NCBI GenBank assembly: GCA_028284325.1
Contig: JANQRX010000005.1
Location: 186,001 to 250,000 of the forward strand
Direction: 5' to 3'
Length of the DNA stretch: 64,000 nt
DNA from: Bauldia sp.
GTDB lineage: Bacteria; Pseudomonadota; Alphaproteobacteria; Rhizobiales; Kaistiaceae
Part shown: piece by piece, positions 43,747 through 53,492 of the stretch
Position numbering within the stretch: the stretch's first letter is position 1
How the letters are laid out: each line of letters begins with the position of its first letter
The notes under the pieces: generated by a model
Told to the model about the DNA's origin: nothing
The model's database searches: none
The model's input: the letters and a program-made list of their open reading frames with translations, nothing else
Position numbers and translations under genes: made by a program

Positions 43747-44217
43747 ATGCGTGGAATCCTGATCGTACTCGCGGCCCTGACCCTGGCCGTCTCGGGCGCC
43801 TCGGCCGCCGACCTCAAGGCCGGCAAGAAGGTGTTCAACAAGTGCAAGAGCTGCCATTCGATCGGCGCCAAGGTGCGCAGGATGACCGGCCCGCCGCTGA
43901 ACGGCATCATGGGCCGCGCATGGGGCACCGCCGAAAAGTACAAGTACTCGGCCGGCCGCGAAGGAACGCTGATGGCGATCCATGAAGCGACGCCCATGAC
44001 CTGGGACGTTGAGACGCTGAGCGCCTATCTGCGCAAGCCCAAGGACGTGATCCCCAAGGGCAAGATGGCCTTTGCCGGCCTCAAGAAGGACGAGGACATC
44101 GAAGCGGTGATCCGCTACCTCGCCTCCTTCGACGAGGAGGGCGGCGAAGTCGACCCCGAAGCGGTGCTTGCGGCCCTGGCCGAAGCCGGCGAGGGCGAGG
44201 AGCCCACGGCGGAGTAG
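43747..44217 (+). CDS. Class I cytochrome c
   Basis: The 156-residue product is exported by a signal peptide (residues 1-20, cut after SASA-like GASA). It binds one heme c through CKSCH at 33-37, with PKGKMAFAGL supplying the distal methionine (Met107). LKAGKKVFNKCKSCHSIG, TGPPLNGIMGR and YKYSAG match cytochrome c2/c-556-like electron carriers. An unusual acidic tail of about 30 residues (EEGGEVDPEAVLAALAEAGE) follows the fold. It probably carries electrons in the periplasm between the bc1 complex and oxidases or dehydrogenases. Confidence 0.92.
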   Translation: MRGILIVLAALTLAVSGASAADLKAGKKVFNKCKSCHSIGAKVRRMTGPPLNGIMGRAWGTAEKYKYSAGREGTLMAIHEATPMTWDVETLSAYLRKPKDVIPKGKMAFAGLKKDEDIEAVIRYLASFDEEGGEVDPEAVLAALAEAGEGEEPTAE

Positions 44218-44397
44218 CGCCCTGAACGTGCTCCGGCGGTCTACGGAACCGTTCACCGCCCGTGATGTCGCCTTTCAGCTTGTGCAGGAGCGGGCTTTAG
44301 ACGCTGGCGACGTGAAGCTGGTCCGGCTGCTCAGCTAGTCGAAAAACATCCGCAACAAGCTGTCGCGCGAGAGGTTCACCGCTGTATTCTTCGTGCA

Positions 44398-45312
44398 ATG
44401 CGTGCACGCGATTGGATCAGAATCCTTGCGGCTCTAACACTCAGCCTTGCCGGGTTGGCCTTTGTGGCAAGCTCGCTGGTTTCTGTATGGTCGTAGTATG
44501 TCGACACCCGTGAAGCCTACCGAGAGTACCAACAAAGAACCGAGCGCGATCAACGCGAGGCCGCCGAGTACATAGGTCGCGAATGCGTTGTCCCCCTCGC
44601 TCCCGTCGAAGCGATCCGTGGTTGCGTTGTGGAGAAGGCAATATCCCACCAACGCCAGGCCAACACCAACAAAGACCTGCAAGCACAACAGGATATGGCC
44701 TATTGGGCTTGGTGGATAGTCGTCGTAACCGCGATTGGCGTGCCAATAAGCATTGGCGGGTTGTATTTGTTGGTCCGATCCTTGGGCCAAACCCGTCAAG
44801 CCATCAGCATCGACCGAGAGGTTGGACACGCCCAAGTCAGGGCGTATCTGAGTTTCCAACTCCCAGCCACCCGCCTTCCGGTCGGGAGGGCGCCGGAGGC
44901 TCGGTTCAAGATAAACAACACCGGCCAGAGCCCTGCTTACAACGTTCGATACGTCGCCGACTTTCAGGTACTCCAACACCCTCTCGCCGACAGCCAGCGT
45001 ACTTTGGTTCAGCCGGCTCCCGGCCAGAAACTGCCTAGCGGTTCCATTGCAGCCGGCGGCGAGATTATTGGCGACGTGACGGCCGATTTCGACATGACTC
45101 GCGAACTGATTGATGCCACCTCGGATGGCGCGGAGAAACGGATCTACCTTGCCGCTGAGGTTTACTACAATGACGTGTTTAAGCAGCCGCACCGCACGCA
45201 GCTCTGCGCCTTTCTAGTGATTAGCCGTGGACGGGTGACCGCAGACAGCGCTCACCGGGTGATTATCGGTTCCGACTGGGAACTCAGCCGCGTTTGCAAC
45301 GAGGCAGACTAG
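44398..45312 (+). pseudogene. Membrane-protein gene interrupted by an in-frame amber codon
   Basis: From ATG 44398 the frame encodes MRARDWIRILAALTLSLAG and a membrane helix, then meets TAG at 44494-44496. It continues in the same frame with coding-like YVDTREAYREYQQRTERDQR, a second helix (AYWAWWIVVVTAIGVPIS) and a soluble C-terminal domain to 45312. This layout of two helices, a short loop with two cysteines and a soluble domain is a known hypothetical family in alphaproteobacteria. If the TAG is real, the gene is broken or a shorter protein starts at GTG 44629 (227 residues). Confidence 0.65.
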
Positions 45313-45477
45313 CAGCCCAACGATTCCAAAATTCACTCCCAGCCTTTCTCGGCATCGGTAGGACGCTTGGTGCGTTTGCTACCTAATGCCGTACAAAACC
45401 GTCAGGAGACCTGACGGCGGTCTCGGTGTCGCCGCACCTCGACAGGGCGCCGCGGTTGAGGCAAACGATCCTTCGTG

Positions 45478-46701
45478 ATGCCGACCCCATCCGCCCGCTG
45501 GGCCGATCTGCCGTTCCATCGACACTGGCTTGAGCAACAGGCCGGCGAGCTGCTGACGTTTTTCGAGCGCCGCAGCCTCGATCCCGCGGGCGGCTTCTTC
45601 ATCCTCGACGACGCGGGCGAACCGCTTCAGGGGCCGGGCGCGGAGGTCCGCGAGATCCACACCGCGACGCGGTTGGTCCATGGATTCACGATCGCGCATA
45701 TGATGGGCAGGCCGGGCGCCGCCGATTTCGTTGATCACGGCATGGACTTCATCTGGAACGTCCATCGCGACAACGCGCACGGCGGCTATGTCTGGAGCGT
45801 CACGCGGGACGGGCCGGCGGAGGCGCGCAAGCTGGCCTACGGGCACGCCTTCGTCCTGCTCGCCGCGTCGAGCGCCCTGGTCGTCGGCCATCCGGATGCG
45901 CGCAGGCTCCTCGACGACATCACGGAGGTGATCGAGACGCGGTTCTGGGAGGCCGATCGCGGGGCGGCCGCCGAGGAGTTCGAGCGCGACTGGGCTGTCT
46001 TCAGCAGCTACCGCGGCCAGAACTCGAACATGCACCTGACCGAAGCGCTGATGGCCGCCTTCGAGGCCACCGGTGAGCGCGCCTATCTCGACAAGGCCAC
46101 GCGCATCGCCGAGCTGATCGTCCGCGACCTCACGCCGGCCTGCGGCGGCTACCTGCCGGAGCACTTCGACACCGCCTGGAACCTCGATCGCGACTACGAG
46201 AACGGCGACCATTTCCGTCCCTACGGGACGACGCCCGGCCACTGGCTGGAATGGTCGCGCCTGTGCCTGCAGTTGTGGGCGCTCTCGGGCGAGACGGCGG
46301 ACTGGATTCCCCCTGCCGCGCGGGGCCTGTTCGACCGCGCCGTCACCGACGGATGGAGGCGCGACGGCGGCTTCCTCTACACGCTCGACTGGGACGGTCG
46401 GCCGCGACTGACCAACCGTCTGTGGTGGCCGTGCGCGGAGGGCATCGGCGCGGCGCATTTTCTCAACGGGATCGAGGCGGGCGATCGCTACGAGACCTGG
46501 TACCGGCGCATCTGGGATTTCGTCGCCCGCGAACTGATCGATGGCGATCGCGGCGGCTGGCGCACCGAACCGCGCGACCAGGCCGAGCCGCTCTTTCTCG
46601 GCAAGCCCGACCTCTATCACGCGCTCCAGGCCTGCCTGATCCCCCTGCTTCCGACCGACGGCTCGGTCACCGCCGGGCTGGCGCAGTCGACAGGCCGATA
46701 G
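45478..46701 (+). CDS. AGE-family sugar epimerase/isomerase
   Basis: The 407-residue product is an (alpha/alpha)6-barrel of the N-acylglucosamine 2-epimerase/mannose isomerase family. Marks are DPAGGFFILDDAGEPL at the start, EIHTATRLVHGF with a catalytic arginine/histidine, AYGHAFVLLAASSAL, SYRGQNSNMHLTEALMAAFE with a catalytic histidine, and FRPYGTTPGHWLEWSRLCLQL with another. These enzymes interconvert aldoses and ketoses (YihS, mannose isomerase) or epimerise at C2. The dehydrogenases that follow and the TRAP transporter point to catabolism of a sugar or sugar acid. The substrate is not determined. Confidence 0.88.
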   Translation: MPTPSARWADLPFHRHWLEQQAGELLTFFERRSLDPAGGFFILDDAGEPLQGPGAEVREIHTATRLVHGFTIAHMMGRPGAADFVDHGMDFIWNVHRDNAHGGYVWSVTRDGPAEARKLAYGHAFVLLAASSALVVGHPDARRLLDDITEVIETRFWEADRGAAAEEFERDWAVFSSYRGQNSNMHLTEALMAAFEATGERAYLDKATRIAELIVRDLTPACGGYLPEHFDTAWNLDRDYENGDHFRPYGTTPGHWLEWSRLCLQLWALSGETADWIPPAARGLFDRAVTDGWRRDGGFLYTLDWDGRPRLTNRLWWPCAEGIGAAHFLNGIEAGDRYETWYRRIWDFVARELIDGDRGGWRTEPRDQAEPLFLGKPDLYHALQACLIPLLPTDGSVTAGLAQSTGR

Positions 46702-46788
46702 CGCCGCCGGTCTCGGCTAGACTCCACGCCGCTGCCCGTCCATTGTCCGGCCGCCGCCCGACCGGGCGCGCGAAACGGGGAGAGAAGC

Positions 46789-47823
46789 GTGAGCGGCACC
46801 GCGGCGTATTATGTCGGCGACAGAACCTTTTCGATCGAGGCGGTCGAGGCTCCGTCAACCGGCGGCGACCAGGTCACCATCGACGTCGCCTATACCGGCA
46901 TCTGCGGGACCGACCTGCACGCCTATCTCGGCCACATGGACCAGAGGATCGGCCTGCACAGGGTCATCGGCCACGAGATGTCCGGCGTGGTCGCGGCCAT
47001 CGGGGCCAATGTCGACAACGCCAAGGTCGGCGATCGGGTGGTCGTACGGCCGCTTGACCATTGCGGCACGTGCCCGGCCTGCCAGGCGGGCCACGCCCAT
47101 ATCTGCCATCACCTCAAGTTTCTCGGTCTCGATACCGACGGTGCGTTTCAGAGCCAGTGGACGGTGCCGGCCCACACCATCCACCACCTGCCCGACAGTC
47201 TGTCCCTGAAGGAGGCGGCGCTGATCGAGCCGCTGGCGGTGGCCTGCCACGACGTCAGCCGTGCCGAACTCAAGGACGGCGAGGATGTGCTGGTGATCGG
47301 CGGCGGACCGATCGGCATGCTCATCGCGATGGTGGCGCGCCAGCGCGGCGGCAAGGTCATCGTCTCCGAGGTCAACGACTTCCGCCTCGACATGGCGCGC
47401 AAGCTCGGCATGACCGCGATCAATCCGACCGAGACCGATGTCGTCGCAGCCGTCGACGAGGCGACCCGCGGCAACGGCGCCGATGTGGTGCTCGAAGTGT
47501 CCGGGACGCAGGCCGGCGCCGACCTCATGACCGAGGTGGTGGCAACCCGGGGGCGCATCGTCATGGTCGCCATCCATGCGGAGCGCCGCCAGGTCGATCT
47601 CTTCCGCTTCTTCTGGCGCGAGATCGAGATGCTGGGCGCGCGCGTCTACGAACCGGCGGACTATGATGCGGCGATTTCGCTGCTCGCCGACGGCGCGGTC
47701 GATGCGCCGGCGATCATCACCGACGTCCGCCCGCTGGGCGATATCGGGGACGCCTTCGCCGACCTCACCGGCAATCCGCGCTCCATGAAGACGCTGCTTA
47801 AGATCGTGGACGTCGACGGCTGA
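46789..47823 (+). CDS. Zinc-dependent alcohol dehydrogenase (threonine/polyol type)
   Basis: The 344-residue product is a medium-chain zinc dehydrogenase. The catalytic zinc site is CGTDLHAYLG with GHEMSG, and the structural zinc lobe is CGTCPACQAGHAHIC. The Rossmann motif is VLVIGGGPIGMLIAMVA. The pattern resembles L-threonine 3-dehydrogenase, L-idonate and galactitol dehydrogenases. In this operon, with an AGE epimerase and a KduD-like reductase, oxidation of a sugar or sugar acid hydroxyl is likely. GTG 46789 follows GGGGAGAG. Confidence 0.9.
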   Translation: MSGTAAYYVGDRTFSIEAVEAPSTGGDQVTIDVAYTGICGTDLHAYLGHMDQRIGLHRVIGHEMSGVVAAIGANVDNAKVGDRVVVRPLDHCGTCPACQAGHAHICHHLKFLGLDTDGAFQSQWTVPAHTIHHLPDSLSLKEAALIEPLAVACHDVSRAELKDGEDVLVIGGGPIGMLIAMVARQRGGKVIVSEVNDFRLDMARKLGMTAINPTETDVVAAVDEATRGNGADVVLEVSGTQAGADLMTEVVATRGRIVMVAIHAERRQVDLFRFFWREIEMLGARVYEPADYDAAISLLADGAVDAPAIITDVRPLGDIGDAFADLTGNPRSMKTLLKIVDVDG

Positions 47824-47871
47824 CACGGCTGACACCAACACACGACATCAATGACTGACGGGGGACCCGCC

Positions 47872-48627
47872 ATGTTTCGTATCGACGGCCAGACGGCCCT
47901 TGTCACCGGCGCCAGTCGCGGCATCGGCCGTGCTATTGCCGAAGGGCTCGCAGAGGCCGGCGCCGATATCGTCGGCGTCAGTGCCAGCATGGCCGACGAC
48001 GGCGGGCCCGCCGGCGACACGGTGCGCAAGCTCGGTCGCGAATTTCGCGGCTATCGCTGCGACTTCGCCAGCCGCGACAGCGTGCGCGACCTGGCGAAGC
48101 GGGTGCTCGCCGACAACGACCGCATCGACGTCCTGGTCAACAACGCCGGGACCATCGCCCGTGCCCCGGCGGCCGAGCACAGCGACGACGACTGGGATCG
48201 CGTCATTGAGGTCAATCTGTCGGCGCAGTTCGTTCTCAGCCGCGAGATCGGCAAGTCGATGCTCACCCACGGCAAGGGCAAGATCATCTTCACCGCCTCA
48301 CTGCTCACCTTCCAGGGGGGCATCAACGTGCCGGGCTACTCGGCGAGCAAGGGCGGGATCGGCCAGTTGACCAAGGAGCTCGCCAACGAGTGGGCCGGAC
48401 GCGGCGTCAACGTCAATGCGATCGCGCCCGGCTACATCCGCACCGACAACACAGAAGCGCTCCAGAACGATCCCGAGCGCTACCAGGCGATCCTCGGTCG
48501 CATTCCCGCCGGTCGCTGGGGTGTGCCGGAAGATATGGCCGGTGCTGCGGTCTATCTGGCCTCGCCGGCCGCGGACTATGTCCACGGCACCATCCTGACG
48601 GTCGACGGCGGCTGGATGGGGCGCTGA
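47872..48627 (+). CDS. Short-chain dehydrogenase, KduD-like
   Basis: The 251-residue product is a classical SDR: TALVTGASRGIGRAIAEGL for the cofactor, NNAGTIARAPA, then the catalytic serine in TASLLTFQGG and YSASKGG giving Tyr-x-x-x-Lys. The NAGTIARAPA and LLTFQGGINVPGY segments match 2-deoxy-D-gluconate 3-dehydrogenase/KduD enzymes, which act on keto-deoxy sugar acids. ATG 47872 has GGGGGA upstream and is preferred over ATG 47851. Convergent with the IclR gene 9 bases away. Confidence 0.9.
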   Translation: MFRIDGQTALVTGASRGIGRAIAEGLAEAGADIVGVSASMADDGGPAGDTVRKLGREFRGYRCDFASRDSVRDLAKRVLADNDRIDVLVNNAGTIARAPAAEHSDDDWDRVIEVNLSAQFVLSREIGKSMLTHGKGKIIFTASLLTFQGGINVPGYSASKGGIGQLTKELANEWAGRGVNVNAIAPGYIRTDNTEALQNDPERYQAILGRIPAGRWGVPEDMAGAAVYLASPAADYVHGTILTVDGGWMGR

Positions 48628-48636
48628 CGCGACCCG

Positions 48637-49512
48637 TCAGCTTGCCTGCTCGGCCGCGTCACCGACGGGCGTGGGCCGCCGGGAGCCGGATTGCGGGGCG
48701 AACAAAGCATACTGCTCGCCGAGCCACCCGGCCTGCTCGCGCAGGGCCGGCAGCAACCGGTCCTCGAACTGGTCCGCCGACACCACGTCGCGCAGCGTGA
48801 TCAGCACCAGCGCGCCCACGGCCCTGCCGGCGGCGCTGAGACCGACGCCCAGCACCCGCGTGCCCTCGATCGGCGAACTGTAGTCGCGCACGGAGTAGCC
48901 GCGCCGGTGGAAGGCCTCGATGGCGTCACGGATGCCGTCGGCGAGCCGCAGCCCCCGGTTCCGATCGCGCTCGCCGGCGACGGCGGCCGCGATCTGGCGC
49001 TCGCGCTCGTCGGCTTCCAGCAGCGCCAGATAGGCAGCACCAGCCGCGGAATCGAGGAGGGGAAACCGGCGCTGCTCGTGGCGCTCCAGCCGGATCGGGG
49101 CCGAGTCGCGGTTGGAGGCGACGATGACCATCCCGCCGGCTTCGGCGAGCAGGAGATCGCTCGGCCATTTCGTGACGCTGCCGAAGGCCAGCAACAGGCG
49201 GCGGGCCTCGGCCAGAAACGGATTCTCCACCATCATGGCGCTCGCCAGTTGGCGGACCTTGGGCAACGGCCGGTAACCCTGGCCGTGGCGGTCCTGGGCG
49301 ATGAAGTCCTGCCGCCGCAGGGTCGCCAGGAGCCGGACGACGGTGGCTTTGGGCAGGCCGGTCCGGGTGACGATCTGCGCCACCGTTGCCGGCGGCGCCT
49401 CGTTGACGGCGATCAGAACGTCCAGTCCGCGGACCAGGGAGCGGACCTCGGTGGCCCCCTCGGCGGGCGGCGACGCCAGAGCGTGTGCGTCATCAGGCGG
49501 ACCACGGTTCAT
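48637..49512 (-). CDS. IclR-family transcriptional regulator
   Basis: The 291-residue product has the IclR layout: an N-terminal winged helix (ATVAQIVTRTGLPKATVVRL, then LLATLRRQDFI) and a C-terminal effector domain (about 110-270) with LDSAAGAAYLALL and GVGLSAAGRAVGALVLI. These regulators repress or activate catabolic operons in response to a small acid. It is divergent from the OsmC-like gene; a palindrome lies in the gap. It probably controls the cluster 45478-55332. Confidence 0.92.
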   Translation of the reverse strand: MNRGPPDDAHALASPPAEGATEVRSLVRGLDVLIAVNEAPPATVAQIVTRTGLPKATVVRLLATLRRQDFIAQDRHGQGYRPLPKVRQLASAMMVENPFLAEARRLLLAFGSVTKWPSDLLLAEAGGMVIVASNRDSAPIRLERHEQRRFPLLDSAAGAAYLALLEADERERQIAAAVAGERDRNRGLRLADGIRDAIEAFHRRGYSVRDYSSPIEGTRVLGVGLSAAGRAVGALVLITLRDVVSADQFEDRLLPALREQAGWLGEQYALFAPQSGSRRPTPVGDAAEQAS

Positions 49513-49578
49513 CACGCGAACTTAGGCGACGATCCATGATGGCGCAAATCCTGAAAAACGGTGCGCTGCGCGCGCAGG

Positions 49579-49597
49579 TGGTCCGCAGAGTGGACCA
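49579..49597. promoter_or_regulatory. Candidate IclR operator
   Basis: TGGTCC and GGACCA form an inverted repeat around a 7-base spacer, in the 186-base divergent region between the IclR gene and the OsmC-like gene. IclR sites are palindromes of this size. Confidence 0.5.
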
Positions 49598-49698
49598 TGT
49601 TTCGTTTTCTTGACAGACGGGCCGGCGGGCGCGATGTTTCAGGGAAACACCATCATGCGTGCTGGGCGGCCCCCGAACGCATGTGAGGAGGCGAAGCA

Positions 49699-50922
49699 AT
49701 GGCCGGCAATCCAATCGTCGAAAGCGGCAAACCCCTGTTTTTCAAGGTCGCCAATCCCGGCGACGTTGGTCTCGGCACGCCCGACAACCGGCTTGGGTTA
49801 CCACTGCGGCTGGCTGTCCGGTCGCTGTCGGTCATGCAGAAGGAGGCGCTGGTCTACAACGGACAGACCGGCGCCATGTGGCGGCTGGCGAGCGACGAGG
49901 GCAAGTATCTCGCCGGTATGGACGCCGCGCCCTGCCCGCTGTCGTTCCTGACGACCGGCATGGTGTGCTCTTACATGGAAGAGCTGACGGCGCTGGCGCG
50001 CCAGCGCGAGATCGTCATCCGCGATGTCCGGCTGGTCCAGGACAACTACTACACCATGCAGGGATCGGCGCTGCGCGGCACCATGGTCGGCGGCGCCAGG
50101 GACATCAACCTCGAGGTCGAGATCGACACCGATGCCGACGAGGCGACCGTCCGTCAGCTCGTGCTCGACGCCGTCGCCGCCTCGCCGCTCAACGGTCTGA
50201 TGCGCGGTGTCAAGGAAAGCCTGTTCACGCTCAGCCACAACGGCCACGAGATCGAGAACGGCCAAGCGAAACATGTGGGTGTACCGAGCCTGCCCGATCC
50301 GGGCGATACCTTCGACGCGGCGCAGCCGGTCGCCGGCGACTGGTCCCATCTCATCGTCCGCGGCGGAACGACGCCGGCTGCCGCCCACAGCGTCACCCAT
50401 GCCGGCGGCAGCCTGACCGATCACCAGGACCGGCTCCTGCATGTGCGCGGCATCTGCACGGTGCGACCCGACGGGATGAAGGAGGTGCAGCAGCTCCTCT
50501 ACAATCCCCACGGCTCGATCTTCACCTATCTCTGTGACGAGGCGCCGGAGAACGGCGGGCAGGGTCGCGCGCCCGATGCCGCGAGCTACATCGCGGCCGG
50601 CATCGGCTTCTGCTTCATGACCCAGTTCGGCCGCTACGCGAAGATCGTCAAGAAGGACCTGTTCGACTACCGCATCCTTCAGGACGCCCACTTCTCGCCG
50701 GGCGGGGCGAGCGGCGGCACCGGCCAGCCGGGGGCGGCCGATCCGCTGGAAACGCACGTCTATCTGCAGACCGGCGAGGACGACGACTTCGCCCGCACCA
50801 TCCTCGATATGTCCGAGCGGACGTGCTTCCTGCACGCCTTCTGCCGGACCGACCTCAAGGCCAAGGTGCGGGTCAGCAGGACGGTCAGCGACGCCATTCC
50901 GGAAGCGCGGCCGGCTGCCTAA
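49699..50922 (+). CDS. OsmC-family protein, double length
   Basis: The 407-residue product has an OsmC-like domain in its N-terminal half: SDEGKYLAGMDAAPCPLSFL followed by TTGMVCSYMEEL, with cysteines in the positions of the peroxidatic and resolving residues, and LNGLMRGVKESLFTLSHNG. The C-terminal half (about 200-400) is distinct and contains FCFMTQFGRYAKIV, with a second cysteine later. Known OsmC proteins reduce organic hydroperoxides. At about three times the typical 140 residues this is an unusual form. It begins the operon with aldehyde dehydrogenase and TRAP genes and has a strong GAGGAGG site, so it may detoxify or process the substrate. Confidence 0.8.
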   Translation: MAGNPIVESGKPLFFKVANPGDVGLGTPDNRLGLPLRLAVRSLSVMQKEALVYNGQTGAMWRLASDEGKYLAGMDAAPCPLSFLTTGMVCSYMEELTALARQREIVIRDVRLVQDNYYTMQGSALRGTMVGGARDINLEVEIDTDADEATVRQLVLDAVAASPLNGLMRGVKESLFTLSHNGHEIENGQAKHVGVPSLPDPGDTFDAAQPVAGDWSHLIVRGGTTPAAAHSVTHAGGSLTDHQDRLLHVRGICTVRPDGMKEVQQLLYNPHGSIFTYLCDEAPENGGQGRAPDAASYIAAGIGFCFMTQFGRYAKIVKKDLFDYRILQDAHFSPGGASGGTGQPGAADPLETHVYLQTGEDDDFARTILDMSERTCFLHAFCRTDLKAKVRVSRTVSDAIPEARPAA

Positions 50923-50939
50923 CCTGGGAGGACCGACAG

Positions 50940-52424
50940 ATGAGCAACATCGACCGGCCGATCGAAACCAGGCTCTTCATCGACGGGGACTCCCGACCCG
51001 CCGCCGAGGGCGCGACCTATCCGATCCACAACCCCGCGCGTCCGTCGGAACATGTCGGCGACGCCGCGCGCGCGAATCCCGCCGATGTCGATGCGGCGGT
51101 GGCGGCGGCGGCGCGGGCCTATCCGGCCTGGTCGCGGACGTCCTATGCCGAGCGGGCCGAGCTCCTGGTGAAGGCCGCCGACCTGCTCGTCGCCGACGAG
51201 GAAGATGTGAAGTACCGCTCGCGCCTGTTCTGCCGCGAGCACGGCAAGATCCTGCGCGAGACGCTCCTTGAAATGACCCGGCTCGGCGATCGTTTCCGGC
51301 TGACCGCTTCCTTCGCCGAGCGACTGGCCACCGACGAGCGGCTGGCCGGCCCGCCCTTCGACACCATCATCACAAGGCAGCCGCGGGGCGTGGCGGCGCT
51401 GATTGTGCCGTGGAACTGGCCGCTCTCCATCCTCGGCGCCAAGCTGCCGCAGGCGCTGATGGCCGGCAACACGGTCGTCGTCAAGCCGTCGGCGAATTCG
51501 GCGCTGGCGCCGTCGCTGACGCTGGAGAAGATCGCCGCCGTCTTTCCGCCGGGCGTGGTCAATGTCGTCACCGGGCAGTCGGGCGAGATCGGTGATGCGC
51601 TGGTCGGCCATCGTGACGTGCGGTACGTCAACTTCACCGGCTCCATCGACGTCGGCCGCCACATCATGAAGGTGGCGGCGGAGAACCTGACGCCGGTGAC
51701 GCTGGAACTCGGTGGCAACGATCCGGCGCTGGTCCTGGAGGACGCCGAGCTCGACCCCGGCGCCTTCATGCGCATGTACATGGGCACGTTCATGTCGTCC
51801 GGTCAGATCTGCATGGCCCTGAAGCGGCTCTACGTCCACCGCTCACGCTACGACGAGGTGGTGGAAGGCATGACCGCGGCCTGTGCGCGCCAAGTGGTGG
51901 GCGACGGTCTCCTCGACGACACCACCATGGGGCCGGTCAACAACGCCGGGCAGCTCGAGACCGTCACCGGTATGATCGACGAAGCCCGCACGGCCGGCGC
52001 CGATCTTCGCGAACTCGGCAACGTTCCGGACACCGCGATGTACGAAGACGGGTATTTCCAGAAGCCGACGCTGGCGCTCGATCCCGATCCGTCGCTCAGG
52101 CTCGTTCGCGACGAGCAGTTCGGGCCGGCCCTGCCGATCATGCCGTTCGACGCGCAAGAGGACGCCATCCGGCTCGCCAACGACACCGATTTCGGGCTGT
52201 GCTCGTCGGTGTGGACGGCCGATCCGGAGCGGGCGGAGCGCGTCGCGCGCGACCTCGAAGCCGGCTACACCTACCTCAACGGCCACGGGCCGGCCGCACA
52301 GGACAACCGCGGTCCGTTCGGCGGCTTCAAGAAATCGGGGATCGGTCGTAACCTCGGCTACGAGGGCGTCCTGCAGTTTCAAGGATATCATTCCATCTCG
52401 TCGCAGCCGGGATGGTTGATGTAA
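50940..52424 (+). CDS. NAD(P)-dependent aldehyde dehydrogenase
   Basis: The 494-residue product is a full-length aldehyde dehydrogenase. VPWNWPLSILGAKLPQALMA is the cofactor segment, FTGSIDVGRHI the glycine motif, TLELGGNDPAL holds the general-base glutamate, and SSGQICMALKR holds the catalytic cysteine. EQFGPALPIMPFD and FGGFKKSGIGRNLG match the C-terminal signatures. It lies 17 bases after the OsmC-like gene with GGGAGG upstream, and precedes the TRAP genes. It probably oxidises an aldehyde intermediate of the imported substrate. Confidence 0.93.
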   Translation: MSNIDRPIETRLFIDGDSRPAAEGATYPIHNPARPSEHVGDAARANPADVDAAVAAAARAYPAWSRTSYAERAELLVKAADLLVADEEDVKYRSRLFCREHGKILRETLLEMTRLGDRFRLTASFAERLATDERLAGPPFDTIITRQPRGVAALIVPWNWPLSILGAKLPQALMAGNTVVVKPSANSALAPSLTLEKIAAVFPPGVVNVVTGQSGEIGDALVGHRDVRYVNFTGSIDVGRHIMKVAAENLTPVTLELGGNDPALVLEDAELDPGAFMRMYMGTFMSSGQICMALKRLYVHRSRYDEVVEGMTAACARQVVGDGLLDDTTMGPVNNAGQLETVTGMIDEARTAGADLRELGNVPDTAMYEDGYFQKPTLALDPDPSLRLVRDEQFGPALPIMPFDAQEDAIRLANDTDFGLCSSVWTADPERAERVARDLEAGYTYLNGHGPAAQDNRGPFGGFKKSGIGRNLGYEGVLQFQGYHSISSQPGWLM

Positions 52425-52493
52425 CGGAAGACGCCGTCCGCGTGTCCCGCGGACATGTCGCACGCTGCCAGAGCAGTCATGGGAGGACATGCA

Positions 52494-53492
52494 ATGAAGA
52501 AGCACGCATTGGCATCGCTGGCCGCGGCCGGCCTGATCGCCGCCGGTCTCGGAACCGCCAACGCCGATTCCAATTTCAGCCTGTCGTACTTCATGGGGCC
52601 CGCGCACCCGATGAACAAGGCCGTGTTCACGCCGTTCGCAGAGAAGCTCGCGGAACTGTCGGGCGGCTCGCTGACGGTTCAGCAGTTTCCCGGCGGTGCG
52701 CTGAACTCGGCGCCGCCCAAGCAGTACTCGATCCTGCGCGACGGCGTTGCCGACATCGCCTTTGCGCTGCCGGGCTACACGGCGCAGCTCTTCCCGAAGA
52801 CCAACGTCGTCACCGTGCCGACGATCTGTCCGAACGCGATCGAGTGCACCGAGGCGCTGATCCGGGCCAAGGACCTCATCGAGGGCGAGTATGACGCCAA
52901 GCTGCTGGCCGTGTGGGCCAACGCCGCGCCGGTGCTGCTCACCCGCGACAAGCAGGTTAAGACGCTTGAGGACCTGAAGGGCATGAAGGTGCGCGTCACC
53001 TCGGCGACCGACGTACCGTTCATGGAAGCGCTTGGCGCCTCGGCCGTGTCGCAGCCGGTCAACGTCATCAACCAGAACCTCGCCAATGGCGTGATCGACG
53101 CGATCGCCATCGGGCCCTCGGCCATCGGATCGTTCAAGCTCCACGAGCCGGCCAACTTCATCACCGTCGGCCCGTTCGGGTCCGGCTCGGCGTTCGTTCT
53201 CCTCATGAACCGCGGCATCTACGACGCGCTGTCGGACGAGGAGAAGGGCTGGATCGAAGAGGCCAGCGGCGACTGGCTGTCGCGCTCGGGCGGCGCCGGT
53301 TTCCAGGCCGCGGCCGACCGGGGCATGAAACTCGCGGCGGATTCCGGCGTGGAGGTCTTCGAGCTGCCGGCCGACGAGGTCGCCCGCTTCGAGGCTGCCC
53401 TTGAGGCGCCGCTCGCCGATTTCGCGGCGATGGAGGTCGGCGATGCCATGGCTGGTGACGTGATCTCGGTCATGCGCGGCGACGCGATGTGA
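52494..53492 (+). CDS. dctP: TRAP transporter substrate-binding protein
   Basis: The 332-residue product has a Sec signal peptide (MKKHALASLAAAGLIAAGLG, cleaved after TANA) and the DctP fold: YFMGPAHPMNKAVFTPFAEK, LTVQQFPGGAL, DGVADIAFALPGYT, and NVINQNLANGVIDAI with the family arginine region LKGMKVRVTSA before it. It captures the solute in the periplasm for the DctQM permease. It shares the operon with ALDH and OsmC-like genes. The C4-dicarboxylate name is only by family; sugar acids and other organic acids are also carried by such systems. Confidence 0.92.
   Translation: MKKHALASLAAAGLIAAGLGTANADSNFSLSYFMGPAHPMNKAVFTPFAEKLAELSGGSLTVQQFPGGALNSAPPKQYSILRDGVADIAFALPGYTAQLFPKTNVVTVPTICPNAIECTEALIRAKDLIEGEYDAKLLAVWANAAPVLLTRDKQVKTLEDLKGMKVRVTSATDVPFMEALGASAVSQPVNVINQNLANGVIDAIAIGPSAIGSFKLHEPANFITVGPFGSGSAFVLLMNRGIYDALSDEEKGWIEEASGDWLSRSGGAGFQAAADRGMKLAADSGVEVFELPADEVARFEAALEAPLADFAAMEVGDAMAGDVISVMRGDAM

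Noticed and set aside
44434-45192. Minus-strand 252-residue frame at this locus.
   Set aside because: It is antisense to the amber-interrupted gene, whose two hydrophobic helices and downstream domain are coherent; the minus frame has no such order.
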